This document shows positions 7,922 to 15,215 of a stretch of 41,956 bases of DNA, one piece after another. Made by a program: the position numbers and the translations under genes. Origin of the DNA: Schlegelella_A sp038241255 (GTDB lineage: Bacteria; Pseudomonadota; Gammaproteobacteria; Burkholderiales; Burkholderiaceae_C); NCBI GenBank assembly GCA_038241255.1, contig JBBRFW010000019.1, positions 1 to 41,956 on the forward strand, read 5' to 3'. A model generated the notes under the pieces. It was given only the letters and a program-made list of their open reading frames with translations, was not told the DNA's origin and did not search any database. Within the stretch, counting starts at the first letter, position 1. The number at the start of each line of letters is the position of its first letter.

Positions 7922-8887
7922 TCATTCCGCGGCTGCCGGCATGGCCTCGAAACCCACGCCGGGCGGAGGTGCCCATCCCCGCAGAAGCACCTCGGCCGCC
8001 ATGCGCCGACCACCGGGGCGCTGCAGTTCGGTGAGCGCCAGCCGCCCTTCGCCGCAGGCGACGACGAGCGCCCCGTCGGTGGCGACGATCTCGCCCGGGC
8101 GGCCTGCGCCGGGCCGGACGACGCCGCGCCAGCACGTGATCGTCTCGCTGGCGAGGACGCTCCGCGCTCCCGGCGCCGGGTCGAACGCGCGCAGCCGGCG
8201 CTCGATCTCGGCGGCCGGCGCGCGCCAGTCGATCGTCGCTTCGGCCTTGCTGATCTTGGCGGCGTAGGTGACGCCCGTGTCGGGCTGCGCGCGGCCCGAC
8301 AGCTTCGCCTTGGCGAGCGCGCCGAGGGCCTCGACGACCAGCTCGCCGCCGAGGGCGGCGAGGCGCGCCTGCAGCGCGCCGGCGCTCTCGTCGGCGCCGA
8401 TCTCGAGCGTCTTCGCGAGCAGCATCGCGCCGGTGTCGAGGCCGACATCCATCTGCATGATCGTGACGCCGGTGACGTCATCGCCGGCCTCGATCGCGCG
8501 CTGGATCGGCGCGGCGCCACGCCAGCGCGGCAGCAGCGACGCGTGGATATTGAGACAGCCGTGGCGCGGCAGCGCGAGTAGCCATGGCGGAAGGATCAGG
8601 CCGTACGCGGCAACGACCATCACGTCGGGCGCGGCTTCGGCGAGCGCGGCCCGGGTTGCGGAGGCGTCGTCGGCGAACTTGCCGTCGAGACGCAGGCCGC
8701 GCGGCTGCGCTACGGCGATGCCGTGCTCGAGCGCGAACGCCTTGATTGGCGACGGAGCGACCTTCATCCCGCGGCCGGCCGGCCGATCGGGCTGGCTCAG
8801 CACCAGCGCGACGTCAAAGGCCGCGCCATGCACGCGAGCGAGCGCGACGCGCGCGAACTCGGGAGTGCCGGCGAAGGCGAGTCGCAT
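7922..8887 (-). CDS. fmt: Methionyl-tRNA formyltransferase
   Basis: Transfers a formyl group from 10-formyl-THF to methionyl-initiator-tRNA, enabling translation initiation. The 321-aa protein has the formyltransferase fold with N113, H115 and D151 as the conserved catalytic triad (CLNIHASLLP at 111-120 and DVGLDTG at 147-153). The RGAAPI loop near 123-128 contacts the tRNA acceptor, and a C-terminal OB-like domain follows. The ATG at 8887 is chosen; a GTG directly before it (8890) would add one residue. It lies 99 bp after def, the enzyme that removes the same formyl group, and an initiator tRNA gene is also in this window at 29.1 kb. Confidence 0.96.
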   Translation of the reverse strand: MRLAFAGTPEFARVALARVHGAAFDVALVLSQPDRPAGRGMKVAPSPIKAFALEHGIAVAQPRGLRLDGKFADDASATRAALAEAAPDVMVVAAYGLILPPWLLALPRHGCLNIHASLLPRWRGAAPIQRAIEAGDDVTGVTIMQMDVGLDTGAMLLAKTLEIGADESAGALQARLAALGGELVVEALGALAKAKLSGRAQPDTGVTYAAKISKAEATIDWRAPAAEIERRLRAFDPAPGARSVLASETITCWRGVVRPGAGRPGEIVATDGALVVACGEGRLALTELQRPGGRRMAAEVLLRGWAPPPGVGFEAMPAAAE

Positions 8888-8988
8888 CACCTCGCTCGCC
8901 GGTGACTCAGCGCCCGGCGGGCCGCCTCAAGGGCGCTGACGCCCTCGCGGAGAGCAGCGAATGCAATGCGCGTGCGGGCTCCATCGTG

Positions 8989-9501
8989 CTAGACACGCGC
9001 TTCGTCGCGCGACTTCTTCAGCATGCGGGTTTTGATGCGTGTTCGCTTGAGCGGGCTCAGGTACTCGACGAACACCTTGCCGAGGAGGTGATCCATCTCG
9101 TGCTGGACGGCGATCGAGAGCAGGCCCTCGGCGTCGAGCTCGCGCGTTTCGCCTGAACGATCGAGCGCGCGGACGCAAACGCGCGCGTGGCGCGAAACCT
9201 TGTCGTAGACCTCGGGCACCGAGAGGCAGCCTTCGTCGACCAGCGTCATGTCCTCGCTCTTGTCGATCAGCTCAGGATTGATCAGTACCAGCGGCTGGTC
9301 GTGCGCATCGGAGATGTCGATCACGATCACGCGCTCGTGCACGTCGACCTGCGTCGCAGCGAGCCCCACGCCCTCGGCCGCATACATCGTCTCGAACATG
9401 TCGTCGACGAGGCGGCGGATGCGATCGTCGACTGCGGCCACCGGCGCCGCCACCTTGTGCAGGCGCGGATCGGGGTAGCGAATGATGTCGAGTTGGCTCA
9501 T
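8989..9501 (-). CDS. def: Peptide deformylase
   Basis: Metal-dependent removal of the N-formyl group from nascent proteins at the ribosome exit. The 170-aa length is standard. All three family motifs are intact: GVGLAATQ at residues 44-51, EGCLSVP at 90-96 with metal ligand C92, and QHEMDH at 133-138 giving ligands H134 and H138 and catalytic E135. The C-terminal helix is rich in basic residues (KRTRIKTRMLKK), as in Gram-negative type I enzymes where it contacts the ribosome. First gene of def-fmt-htpX, divergent from the LysM gene across a 241-bp spacer. Confidence 0.97.
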   Translation of the reverse strand: MSQLDIIRYPDPRLHKVAAPVAAVDDRIRRLVDDMFETMYAAEGVGLAATQVDVHERVIVIDISDAHDQPLVLINPELIDKSEDMTLVDEGCLSVPEVYDKVSRHARVCVRALDRSGETRELDAEGLLSIAVQHEMDHLLGKVFVEYLSPLKRTRIKTRMLKKSRDEARV

Positions 9502-9542
9502 TTGTGACGATTCAATTCAGCGCGGGCCGAATGTGGATGCTA

Positions 9543-9605
9543 CGCAACGAAAAGTGGTGTGAAAGGTCGCACGGACGAGGCTGCAACAGGCGTACTTTCG
9601 TTGCG
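9543..9605. repeat. 10-bp inverted repeat in the divergent def / LysM spacer
   Basis: CGCAACGAAA at 9543-9552 is the exact reverse complement of TTTCGTTGCG at 9596-9605, and the flanks extend the similarity (ACTTTTCGTTGCGTA on the minus strand, ACTTTCGTTGCGAT on the plus strand). Each copy points towards its own gene. This may be a matched pair of promoter elements or a shared operator. Confidence 0.45.
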
Positions 9606-9629
9606 ATATCAATGCTTTATGGGCAGAAT
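9601..9629 (+). promoter_or_regulatory. Candidate sigma-70 promoter for the LysM-dprA genes
   Basis: TTGCGA (9601-9606) and CAGAAT (9624-9629) are separated by 17 bp and each matches the sigma-70 consensus at 4 of 6 positions. A start near 9636 would give a leader of about 107 nt before the LysM ATG. The -35 overlaps one arm of the inverted repeat in this spacer. No experimental support. Confidence 0.3.
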
Positions 9630-9742
9630 CTGTGAAACCAAGTGAGATTTTCGCCGAACCGCGCCGCGGCTTCCCGGGCCACGCGCAAGACCTTTCGGAC
9701 CGAGCGCGTGGGCGCTCTCCTCGCCGCCACGAGACTGCCTGC

Positions 9743-10912
9743 ATGAGCCGACGAATTCTCCCTGCACCGCCCGCGCTTCGGCAACTCGCCGTCATCGGGC
9801 TGAGCTCGATGATCGCTGCGGCCGCGCTCGCCGCCGAACCCAACTTCCCGATCACGCCGCAGCAGCGAGCGACCGCGCAGCGCGCCGCCGAAGCGGGCGT
9901 GCCGCTCAGCGAGCTGCTGCCGAACGCGCCCGACATCTACACGGTTAAGCGCTTCGATACGCTGTGGGGCATCTCCAAGCTCTATCTGAAGAGCCCATGG
10001 CGCTGGCCCGAGCTGTGGGGCATGAACCTCGACCAGGTCAGGAATCCCCACCTCATCTTCCCCGGCCAGGTGCTCTTCCTCGACAAGTCGAACGGCCGGG
10101 CCCGTCTGCGCATGGGCGCACCGGTCGGCGGCGCCGGCGACGCCGGGCTCTCGCCCAAGGTTCGCTCGAAGGACATCGCCATCGACGGGATCGCCTCGAT
10201 CCCGTTCAACCTCATCGAGCCGTTCCTCAATGAGGCGGTGATCTTCGAGACCAACGAGCTCGCGACCGCGCCGCGGATCGTCGCCACGCAGGAAGGCCGC
10301 GTGCTGCTCTCCCGCGGCGACACCGCCTACGTGCGCGGCGAGATCGGCCCGGAGCGCGAATTCCGCATCTTCCGCGAGCCGCGCGCGCTGAAGGACCCGA
10401 CGACCAAGGAGATCCTCGGCTACGAGGCGACCTACGTCGGTGCTTCCGAGTACACCGTGCAGGGCGAGACCCGCACCAACGCCGAAGGCAAGGCCGAAAT
10501 CGTCCCGGCGACCTTCACCGTCACGAGCATCCGCCAGGAGGCGGGCGTCGGCGACCGCCTCGCGCCGGTGCCGGCGCGCGAGTACACCAACTACGCGCCG
10601 CATCCGCCGGCGGCGCCGATCGCCGGCCAGATCGTCTCGATCTACGGCGACAGCCTTACCGCGGGCCAGAACCAGATCGTCGCCCTCAACAAGGGCGCCG
10701 TCGACGGCATCGAGCGCGGCCACGTGCTTGCGCTCTATCGCGACGGCAAGGTCGTCGTCGACACGACGGAGAAGGGCCGCACGAAGATCAAGCTTCCCGA
10801 CGAGCGGCACGGCGTGCTGTTCGTATTCCGCGTCTTCAGCCGCATGTCCTATGCGCTTATCCTCTCGGTGAAGGAACCGGTCGCCCCAGGCGATCGCTTC
10901 ACCCAGCCGTAG
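9743..10912 (+). CDS. Exported LysM-domain peptidoglycan-binding protein
   Basis: A 389-aa protein with a signal peptide (RQLAVIGLSSMIAAAALA, likely cut near residue 31) followed by one LysM domain at about 66-113 (YTVKRFDTLWGISKLYLK ... NPHLIFPGQVLFL), which binds N-acetylglucosamine in peptidoglycan. The rest, about 275 residues, is beta-rich with no catalytic motif I can name. The ATG at 9743 is preferred over the in-frame GTG at 9632 because it places the signal peptide at the N-terminus. The pairing LysM protein-dprA-smg, divergent from def-fmt, is a common betaproteobacterial arrangement, so a cell-wall maintenance role is likely. Confidence is good for the family and low for exact role. 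Confidence 0.88.
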   Translation: MSRRILPAPPALRQLAVIGLSSMIAAAALAAEPNFPITPQQRATAQRAAEAGVPLSELLPNAPDIYTVKRFDTLWGISKLYLKSPWRWPELWGMNLDQVRNPHLIFPGQVLFLDKSNGRARLRMGAPVGGAGDAGLSPKVRSKDIAIDGIASIPFNLIEPFLNEAVIFETNELATAPRIVATQEGRVLLSRGDTAYVRGEIGPEREFRIFREPRALKDPTTKEILGYEATYVGASEYTVQGETRTNAEGKAEIVPATFTVTSIRQEAGVGDRLAPVPAREYTNYAPHPPAAPIAGQIVSIYGDSLTAGQNQIVALNKGAVDGIERGHVLALYRDGKVVVDTTEKGRTKIKLPDERHGVLFVFRVFSRMSYALILSVKEPVAPGDRFTQP

Positions 10913-10926
10913 ACTCGCGAACGGTG

Positions 10927-10944
10927 ACGGCCCGCCCGGGCCGT
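10927..10944 (+). terminator. GC hairpin between LysM gene and dprA, no U-run
   Basis: ACGGCCCG-CC-CGGGCCGT forms a perfect 8-bp palindrome with a 2-nt centre (in practice 6-7 bp with a 4-6 nt loop), 15 bp after the LysM stop. No T-tract follows (GCCTGAG), so it is more likely a partial attenuator, an mRNA 3'-end stabiliser or a Rho-assisted site than a full intrinsic terminator. Confidence 0.35.
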
Positions 10945-10980
10945 GCCTGAGAAGCTCCTTTGCGCGACGGACCGCCGGCG

Positions 10981-12117
10981 ATGCCGATCGCCGCCGTGCG
11001 CGAACACATGATCGATCGCGACGAGTTTGCGGCCTGGTTGCGCCTGCTCGAGACGCCCGGCGTTGGGCGCGAAGCGGCGCGCGCGCTGCTCGCCCGCTTC
11101 GGCTCGGCGGAGGCGGTGCTGGCCGCCTCGACCGCGGCGCGCCAAGGCGTCGTCGGGCCCGGCGCGGCCGCCGCGTTCGCGCAGGTCCCCGCGGAGTTCG
11201 AAGCGCGCCTGGCGGCGGGCTGGCAATGGCTGGCGACGGGCGACGAGCCGCGCGACGTCCTCGTCGTCGGCGATCCGCGCTACCCGAGCGCGCTACTCGA
11301 GGGCGCCGATCCGCCGCTGCTGCTCTACGTCCAGGGCCGCATCGAGCTGCTCGCGGTGCCGGCGATCGCGTTCGTCGGCAGCCGCAATCCGACACCGCGC
11401 GGGCTCGAGAACGCGCGCGCGTTTGCCGAGCACCTGAGCGGCGAAGGCTGGGTCGTCGTCTCCGGGCTCTCGCTCGGCATTGACGGCGCCGCCCATGAAG
11501 GCGCGCTCGCCGGCGGGGCAGCGACGATCGCGGTCGTCGGCACCGGCCTCGACCTGGTCTACCCGTTGCGACATCGGGCGCTGGCGCGGAAGATCGCCGC
11601 CGGCGGCCTGCTGGTGAGCGAATTCGCGGTCGGCACGCCCGCGCTGGCCGAGAACTTCCCGATCCGCAACCGCATCATCGCCGGCATGGCGCGGGGAACG
11701 CTCGTCGTCGAGGCCGCAGTGAAATCGGGCTCGTTGATCACCGCGCGGCTCGCCATCGAGGCCGGCCGCGACGTCTTTGCGATCCCCGGGTCGATCCATT
11801 CGCCGCAATCGCGCGGCTGCCACGCGCTCATCAAGCAAGGCGCCAAGCTCGTCGACAGTGCCGCCGACATCGTCGAGCAGCTCACCCCTCCGCGGCCCGC
11901 GCGCACGGCCGCGGCGGGCGTCGCGACGGCGCGCGAGCGCATGCGTCCGGACCCCTTGCTCGAGGCCCTCGGCTACGCCCCGATCGGCCTCGACGCGCTG
12001 ATCGCGCGCACCGGCCAGAGCGCCGCCGAGCTGTCGGGGCGGCTGCTCGATTTCGAGCTGCAGGGACGCGTCGCCCGCTTGCCTGGGCAGCTGTTCCAGC
12101 GGATCGAGCGCGGCTGA
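10981..12117 (+). CDS. dprA: DNA processing protein DprA (Smf family)
   Basis: Binds incoming single-stranded DNA during natural transformation and loads RecA; it acts in the cytoplasm. From 10981 it is 378 aa. An N-terminal helix-hairpin-helix/SAM-like region (LETPGVGREAARALLARFG) precedes the extended Rossmann fold with FVGSRNPT, VSGLSLGIDGAAH and GTGLDLVYP, then FPIRNRIIAG and VEAAVKSGSL. A C-terminal winged-helix domain (about the last 60 residues) is present. The start is uncertain: ATG 10981 has only a weak upstream purine run, ATG 11008 would give the more typical N-terminus MIDRDEFAAWL, and an upstream in-frame TTG at 10960 also exists. DprA is found in many non-competent bacteria, so competence is not proved. 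Confidence 0.94.
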   Translation: MPIAAVREHMIDRDEFAAWLRLLETPGVGREAARALLARFGSAEAVLAASTAARQGVVGPGAAAAFAQVPAEFEARLAAGWQWLATGDEPRDVLVVGDPRYPSALLEGADPPLLLYVQGRIELLAVPAIAFVGSRNPTPRGLENARAFAEHLSGEGWVVVSGLSLGIDGAAHEGALAGGAATIAVVGTGLDLVYPLRHRALARKIAAGGLLVSEFAVGTPALAENFPIRNRIIAGMARGTLVVEAAVKSGSLITARLAIEAGRDVFAIPGSIHSPQSRGCHALIKQGAKLVDSAADIVEQLTPPRPARTAAAGVATARERMRPDPLLEALGYAPIGLDALIARTGQSAAELSGRLLDFELQGRVARLPGQLFQRIERG

Positions 12118-12193
12118 CGCCGGCCGTCCACCGGGCACGCACCCGCAGCGGCGCCGTTCGTCCCTGCGCGGGCATCGGCGCAGACCGCTGCGG

Positions 12194-12199
12194 TATAGT
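12194..12199 (+). promoter_or_regulatory. Candidate -10 element just before smg, possible leaderless start
   Basis: TATAGT matches the TATAAT consensus at 5 of 6 and ends 6 bp before the smg ATG at 12206. A transcript started by it would begin at or next to the ATG. No Shine-Dalgarno sequence lies between them (bases there are ATTTTG), and no good -35 is seen at 17 bp. Confidence 0.35.
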
Positions 12200-12205
12200 A
12201 TTTTG

Positions 12206-12658
12206 ATGTTCGATGTGCTCGTGTACCTCTACGAGAACTACTGGCGCCCTGACGCCTGCCCCGGACACGAGCAGCTGACCCGGAAGCTGACTTCCGTGGG
12301 CTTCGAATCCGAAGAGATCGCCGACGCGCTGACCTGGCTCGACGGCGTCGCCGCGGTCGCGCAGGCCAAGGTCGGCGAGCAGCATGCAGAAAGCATCCGC
12401 GTTTACGCGCCGGTCGAGCAGGAGCACCTGGGCGAGCAGTCGATCGGCTTCATCGCCTTCCTCGAGTCGGCCGGCGTCCTGCCGCCGCCGATGCGCGAGA
12501 TGGTGATCGACCGCGCCAGCGCCATTCCCGGAGGGCCGCTCGACCTCGAGGACCTGAAGATCATCGTGCTGATGGTGTTCTGGAGCCTGGGCGAAGAGCC
12601 CGATGCGCTGATCCTCGACGAATTGTTCGTCGACGAAGAGGACCGCCTCATCCACTAG
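12206..12658 (+). CDS. smg: Smg family protein (DUF494)
   Basis: A 150-aa acidic cytoplasmic protein of the Smg/DUF494 family, always found next to dprA in beta- and gammaproteobacteria; biochemical function is unknown. Diagnostic features are the N-terminus MFDVLVYLYENYW, the central GFESEEIADALTWL helix and the C-terminus LKIIVLMVFWSL followed by LDELFVDEEDRLIH. The ATG at 12206 is chosen; a TTG directly before it is the only alternative. There is no Shine-Dalgarno site, but a -10-like TATAGT lies just upstream. The usual next gene, a DNA topoisomerase, is absent; instead the gene ends against a convergent DUF1631 gene. Confidence 0.93.
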   Translation: MFDVLVYLYENYWRPDACPGHEQLTRKLTSVGFESEEIADALTWLDGVAAVAQAKVGEQHAESIRVYAPVEQEHLGEQSIGFIAFLESAGVLPPPMREMVIDRASAIPGGPLDLEDLKIIVLMVFWSLGEEPDALILDELFVDEEDRLIH

Positions 12659-12661
12659 CGC

Positions 12662-12687
12662 GCAACCGGACGCTGGCGTCCGGTTGC
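12662..12687. terminator. Strong hairpin after smg (bidirectional between convergent genes)
   Basis: GCAACCGGACG-CTGG-CGTCCGGTTGC is a perfect 11-bp stem with a 4-nt loop, 3 bp past the smg stop. A second hairpin CTCGAC-GCTGCG-GTCGAG (12687-12704) directly follows. Neither has a T-run on the plus strand, so termination may need Rho. The location between convergent genes favours a 3'-end function. Confidence 0.55.
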
Positions 12688-12691
12688 TCGA

Positions 12692-12808
12692 CGCTGCGGT
12701 CGAGGGACCTGCGGCCGGTCAGCTTGCTGTTGGTGAAAGCGAACACGTGTGTCCACTTTCAGGGAGCGAGGTCACGGACCGGAGGCCGTCGGTTCGTCGA
12801 CCGCAGCG
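12692..12808. repeat. 12-bp inverted repeat and repeated GTGTCC words in the smg / DUF1631 spacer
   Basis: CGCTGCGGTCGA at 12692-12703 is the exact reverse complement of TCGACCGCAGCG at 12797-12808. Within or next to the arms lie GTGTCCACTTTC (12749-12760) and AAGTGTCCGGTTT (12823-12835), words that recall insertion-sequence ends. No transposase reading frame fits in 180 bp, so this would be only a footprint, and that reading is speculative. Confidence 0.35.
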
Positions 12809-12838
12809 CTCAAATCGGTCACAAGTGTCCGGTTTGAG

Positions 12839-15169
12839 CTAGTTCAGCAAGCGCGAAGGGTCGCCGTCGAGCTTGGCCATCGCGCTGCGGGTCGCCCGCA
12901 CCGTGAGCGCCTCCTCCTGCGCCGGCACCAGCAGCCCGGCCTGCAAAAACGCCGCCAGCCGATGCTGCTGGAACAGCACGCCGCGTCCTTGCGGCGAGAC
13001 AAACAGCGTAAGCTGCCTGCGCATGCCTTGCCAGGCCAACTGCATCGCCTCGTTGCGGTTTCGGTAGTCGAGCATGTACCAGCTGCCGACCTGCAGCTCG
13101 CGCGCCCAAGCAAGCATCGCGGGCGTCGGCATCGAGCCGCCCTCGCCGACGACCTCGAGCTCCGAACTTTCGTGGCCGGAGAGGTCCATGACGAGCGACT
13201 CGTCGATGTCCACGTCCTCGGTCTCGGGCAGCAGCTCCTCGAGCGTCTCCAGGCGCCCCATTAGCTCCTCGAGGCGCTCGTGGGAGATCGCCGCCGCCTT
13301 CGCGGTGAACGCCGCTGCAAGCGAGTTATTGAGGCGCTGGATGTGCTCGTCCTGCTTCGGCACCGGAATGCCGGCCTCGTCCATGCCGTCGCGCAGGGTC
13401 CTGAGGAGCGGGGGCAGGCGGCGGATCACCTCGGCGCGCTCGGCGCGCGAGACCTTGGCGCTCGCCGACCAGATCAGGTCGGCGGCGGCGCGCTTCATCT
13501 TCGTCGTCGCTTCGGCGTTGTTCGACTTGACCGCCGCCGTCGCGAGCACGTCAGCCCAGACCTGGAACAGGAACTCGCGCACGCCCTCCTGCACCGGCAC
13601 GTCGTTGAGCATCTTTCGGAGCTCGATCGTGTACTGAATCGCCATCGTCTCGCGCTGCTCGACCTGCGCGGCGAGCGAGACGCCCTTCCTAGACGCCTCG
13701 TTTTCGTTCTTGAAGTAGTGCTCGAGAAACTTCTCGAACTCGGTGAGCACGGTCTGGAAGACGCGGCGGCCGGTGTCGGGATAGGCCTCCACGACCTGCA
13801 CGACGCGCTTGATCTCCTTCTCGAGGATGTCGCCGACGGCGCGGCTGCTCGAGTCGAACCCCATCACGCAAGAGCCCATGCGGTCGATCAGGCGCCGCGC
13901 CGGGTGCTCTACGGTCGCAAAGAAGTCGGGCTCGGAGACGGCGACGCGCAGCACTGGCATCTGCAGGCGCGCGAACCAGACGCGTACGGTTGCCGGGATC
14001 GCGTCCTCCATGAGGATGCTCTGGAACAGCAGGGCGACGATCTCGATCGTCGCCCGCTCGACCGGCGACGACGCAGCCTGTTTGAGGGCCTGCTTTCTTT
14101 GGTGCAGCTCCTCGAGCAGCGCCGGCGTGTTCATCGCTGCCCGCCCGCTGCCGTCGGTGACGGCCGCGCTGGCCAGCCGCCGCGCGACGCTTTCCTGCGC
14201 CTCGACGATCGCCGCGTTCAGTCGCGGCGACGGCGGCGCCGGCGCATGCGAGGTGACGGCGAAATCGGGCAGCTGGCGACCGACCAGGCGATTGAGCCGG
14301 CCGAGAACGGCCTCGGCCTGGTCGCTGCTGCGCGCGAGGCCCGCGGCGCGCGTCATGAGCCGAGTCTCCTCGCCGACCTCGCTCACCGCGCTCGCGCGCG
14401 CCGCCGACGATTGGAACTCCGACGGGCTGGCCGGCGACATGCCTGTCGGCATGCCGAAGCCGCCGGTCGATCCGCTCGGCGGCAGTCGGCCGCCGTGACT
14501 CGAGCGGCGGATGAACGGTCGCAGATCGACCTCGGGCAGGACGTGGCGCTGCAGCAGGAAGCGGTTGGTCTCGTGGTACGCCTCTTCGGCGAAGAGCGAC
14601 AGCTCCTCGTGCACCACCGACTGAAGCAGGCGCCAGGCATCGAAGCCGAGCGGCGCAGTCAGCCAAGAACTGGTGACGATGCGCGCGAGCACGTGCGGGC
14701 GCAGGATGTCGTTGGCGTCGAGCTCCTCGCGGCTCTCGAGCACGTTCATGCGCGAGCGCAGGTCGGTGAACTCCCACGAGGCGCGGTCCATCATCGCCAG
14801 CGCCAGGCGCGAGCTGAGGATTTCGTGCTCGATGGTGTCGTCGTCGACGAGGCTCAGCTTGGCGCCGGAGCGATGGGAGGAGGCTTGAGCAGGCAACTCG
14901 CCGAGGCGAGTCTGGACGACGCTGCCGGTAGCGAGCGCCGCACGCAGCAGCGTCGTCATGCCGTCCTGCCAGATCGGGAAGGCGCGCTGCAGCGTCGGCA
15001 GAAACTCGCGGCGCTTCAGCGCCACCGCCGGCTCGGCGACGGCCGCCGCGAGCAGCCGCGCACCCTGATCGATCGCCTGAACCACACCCGGCATGCCTGC
15101 GAGCAGCCGCTCCGCATAAGACCGCCTCGCCTGCTGAGCCAATGCCGTCGGGTTGGCGGGGGTGGGCAT
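12839..15169 (-). CDS. DUF1631 family protein
   Basis: A 776-aa cytoplasmic protein of the DUF1631 family, common in beta- and gammaproteobacteria and of unsettled function. It is largely helical with no obvious membrane segment or signal peptide. A Ser/Pro/Gly-rich linker (residues about 225-265) precedes a helical core containing the SQLPDFAV-like RQLPDFAV, and a C-terminal domain carries the short WARELQVGSWYML and a final CDPSRLLN-like DGDPSRLLN. The start MPTPANPTALAQQ (15169) is chosen because upstream in-frame sequence is basic and overlaps the secF 3' region up to 15286. It follows secF by 46 bp on the same strand, so cotranscription is possible, but no functional link to Sec is known. 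Confidence 0.82.
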   Translation of the reverse strand: MPTPANPTALAQQARRSYAERLLAGMPGVVQAIDQGARLLAAAVAEPAVALKRREFLPTLQRAFPIWQDGMTTLLRAALATGSVVQTRLGELPAQASSHRSGAKLSLVDDDTIEHEILSSRLALAMMDRASWEFTDLRSRMNVLESREELDANDILRPHVLARIVTSSWLTAPLGFDAWRLLQSVVHEELSLFAEEAYHETNRFLLQRHVLPEVDLRPFIRRSSHGGRLPPSGSTGGFGMPTGMSPASPSEFQSSAARASAVSEVGEETRLMTRAAGLARSSDQAEAVLGRLNRLVGRQLPDFAVTSHAPAPPSPRLNAAIVEAQESVARRLASAAVTDGSGRAAMNTPALLEELHQRKQALKQAASSPVERATIEIVALLFQSILMEDAIPATVRVWFARLQMPVLRVAVSEPDFFATVEHPARRLIDRMGSCVMGFDSSSRAVGDILEKEIKRVVQVVEAYPDTGRRVFQTVLTEFEKFLEHYFKNENEASRKGVSLAAQVEQRETMAIQYTIELRKMLNDVPVQEGVREFLFQVWADVLATAAVKSNNAEATTKMKRAAADLIWSASAKVSRAERAEVIRRLPPLLRTLRDGMDEAGIPVPKQDEHIQRLNNSLAAAFTAKAAAISHERLEELMGRLETLEELLPETEDVDIDESLVMDLSGHESSELEVVGEGGSMPTPAMLAWARELQVGSWYMLDYRNRNEAMQLAWQGMRRQLTLFVSPQGRGVLFQQHRLAAFLQAGLLVPAQEEALTVRATRSAMAKLDGDPSRLLN

Positions 15170-15215
15170 GGGGTCTTGGTGGCTGCGGATATTCCCGAGA
15201 AAGTCGCGTTCGACT

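Noticed and set aside
9617..11395. 592-codon minus-strand frame opposite the LysM gene and dprA
   Set aside because: Antisense shadow; LysM and DprA motifs are on the plus strand.
12740..12840. Intact insertion sequence
   Set aside because: Only short IS-end-like words are seen; there is no transposase frame and no flanking target duplication I can identify.
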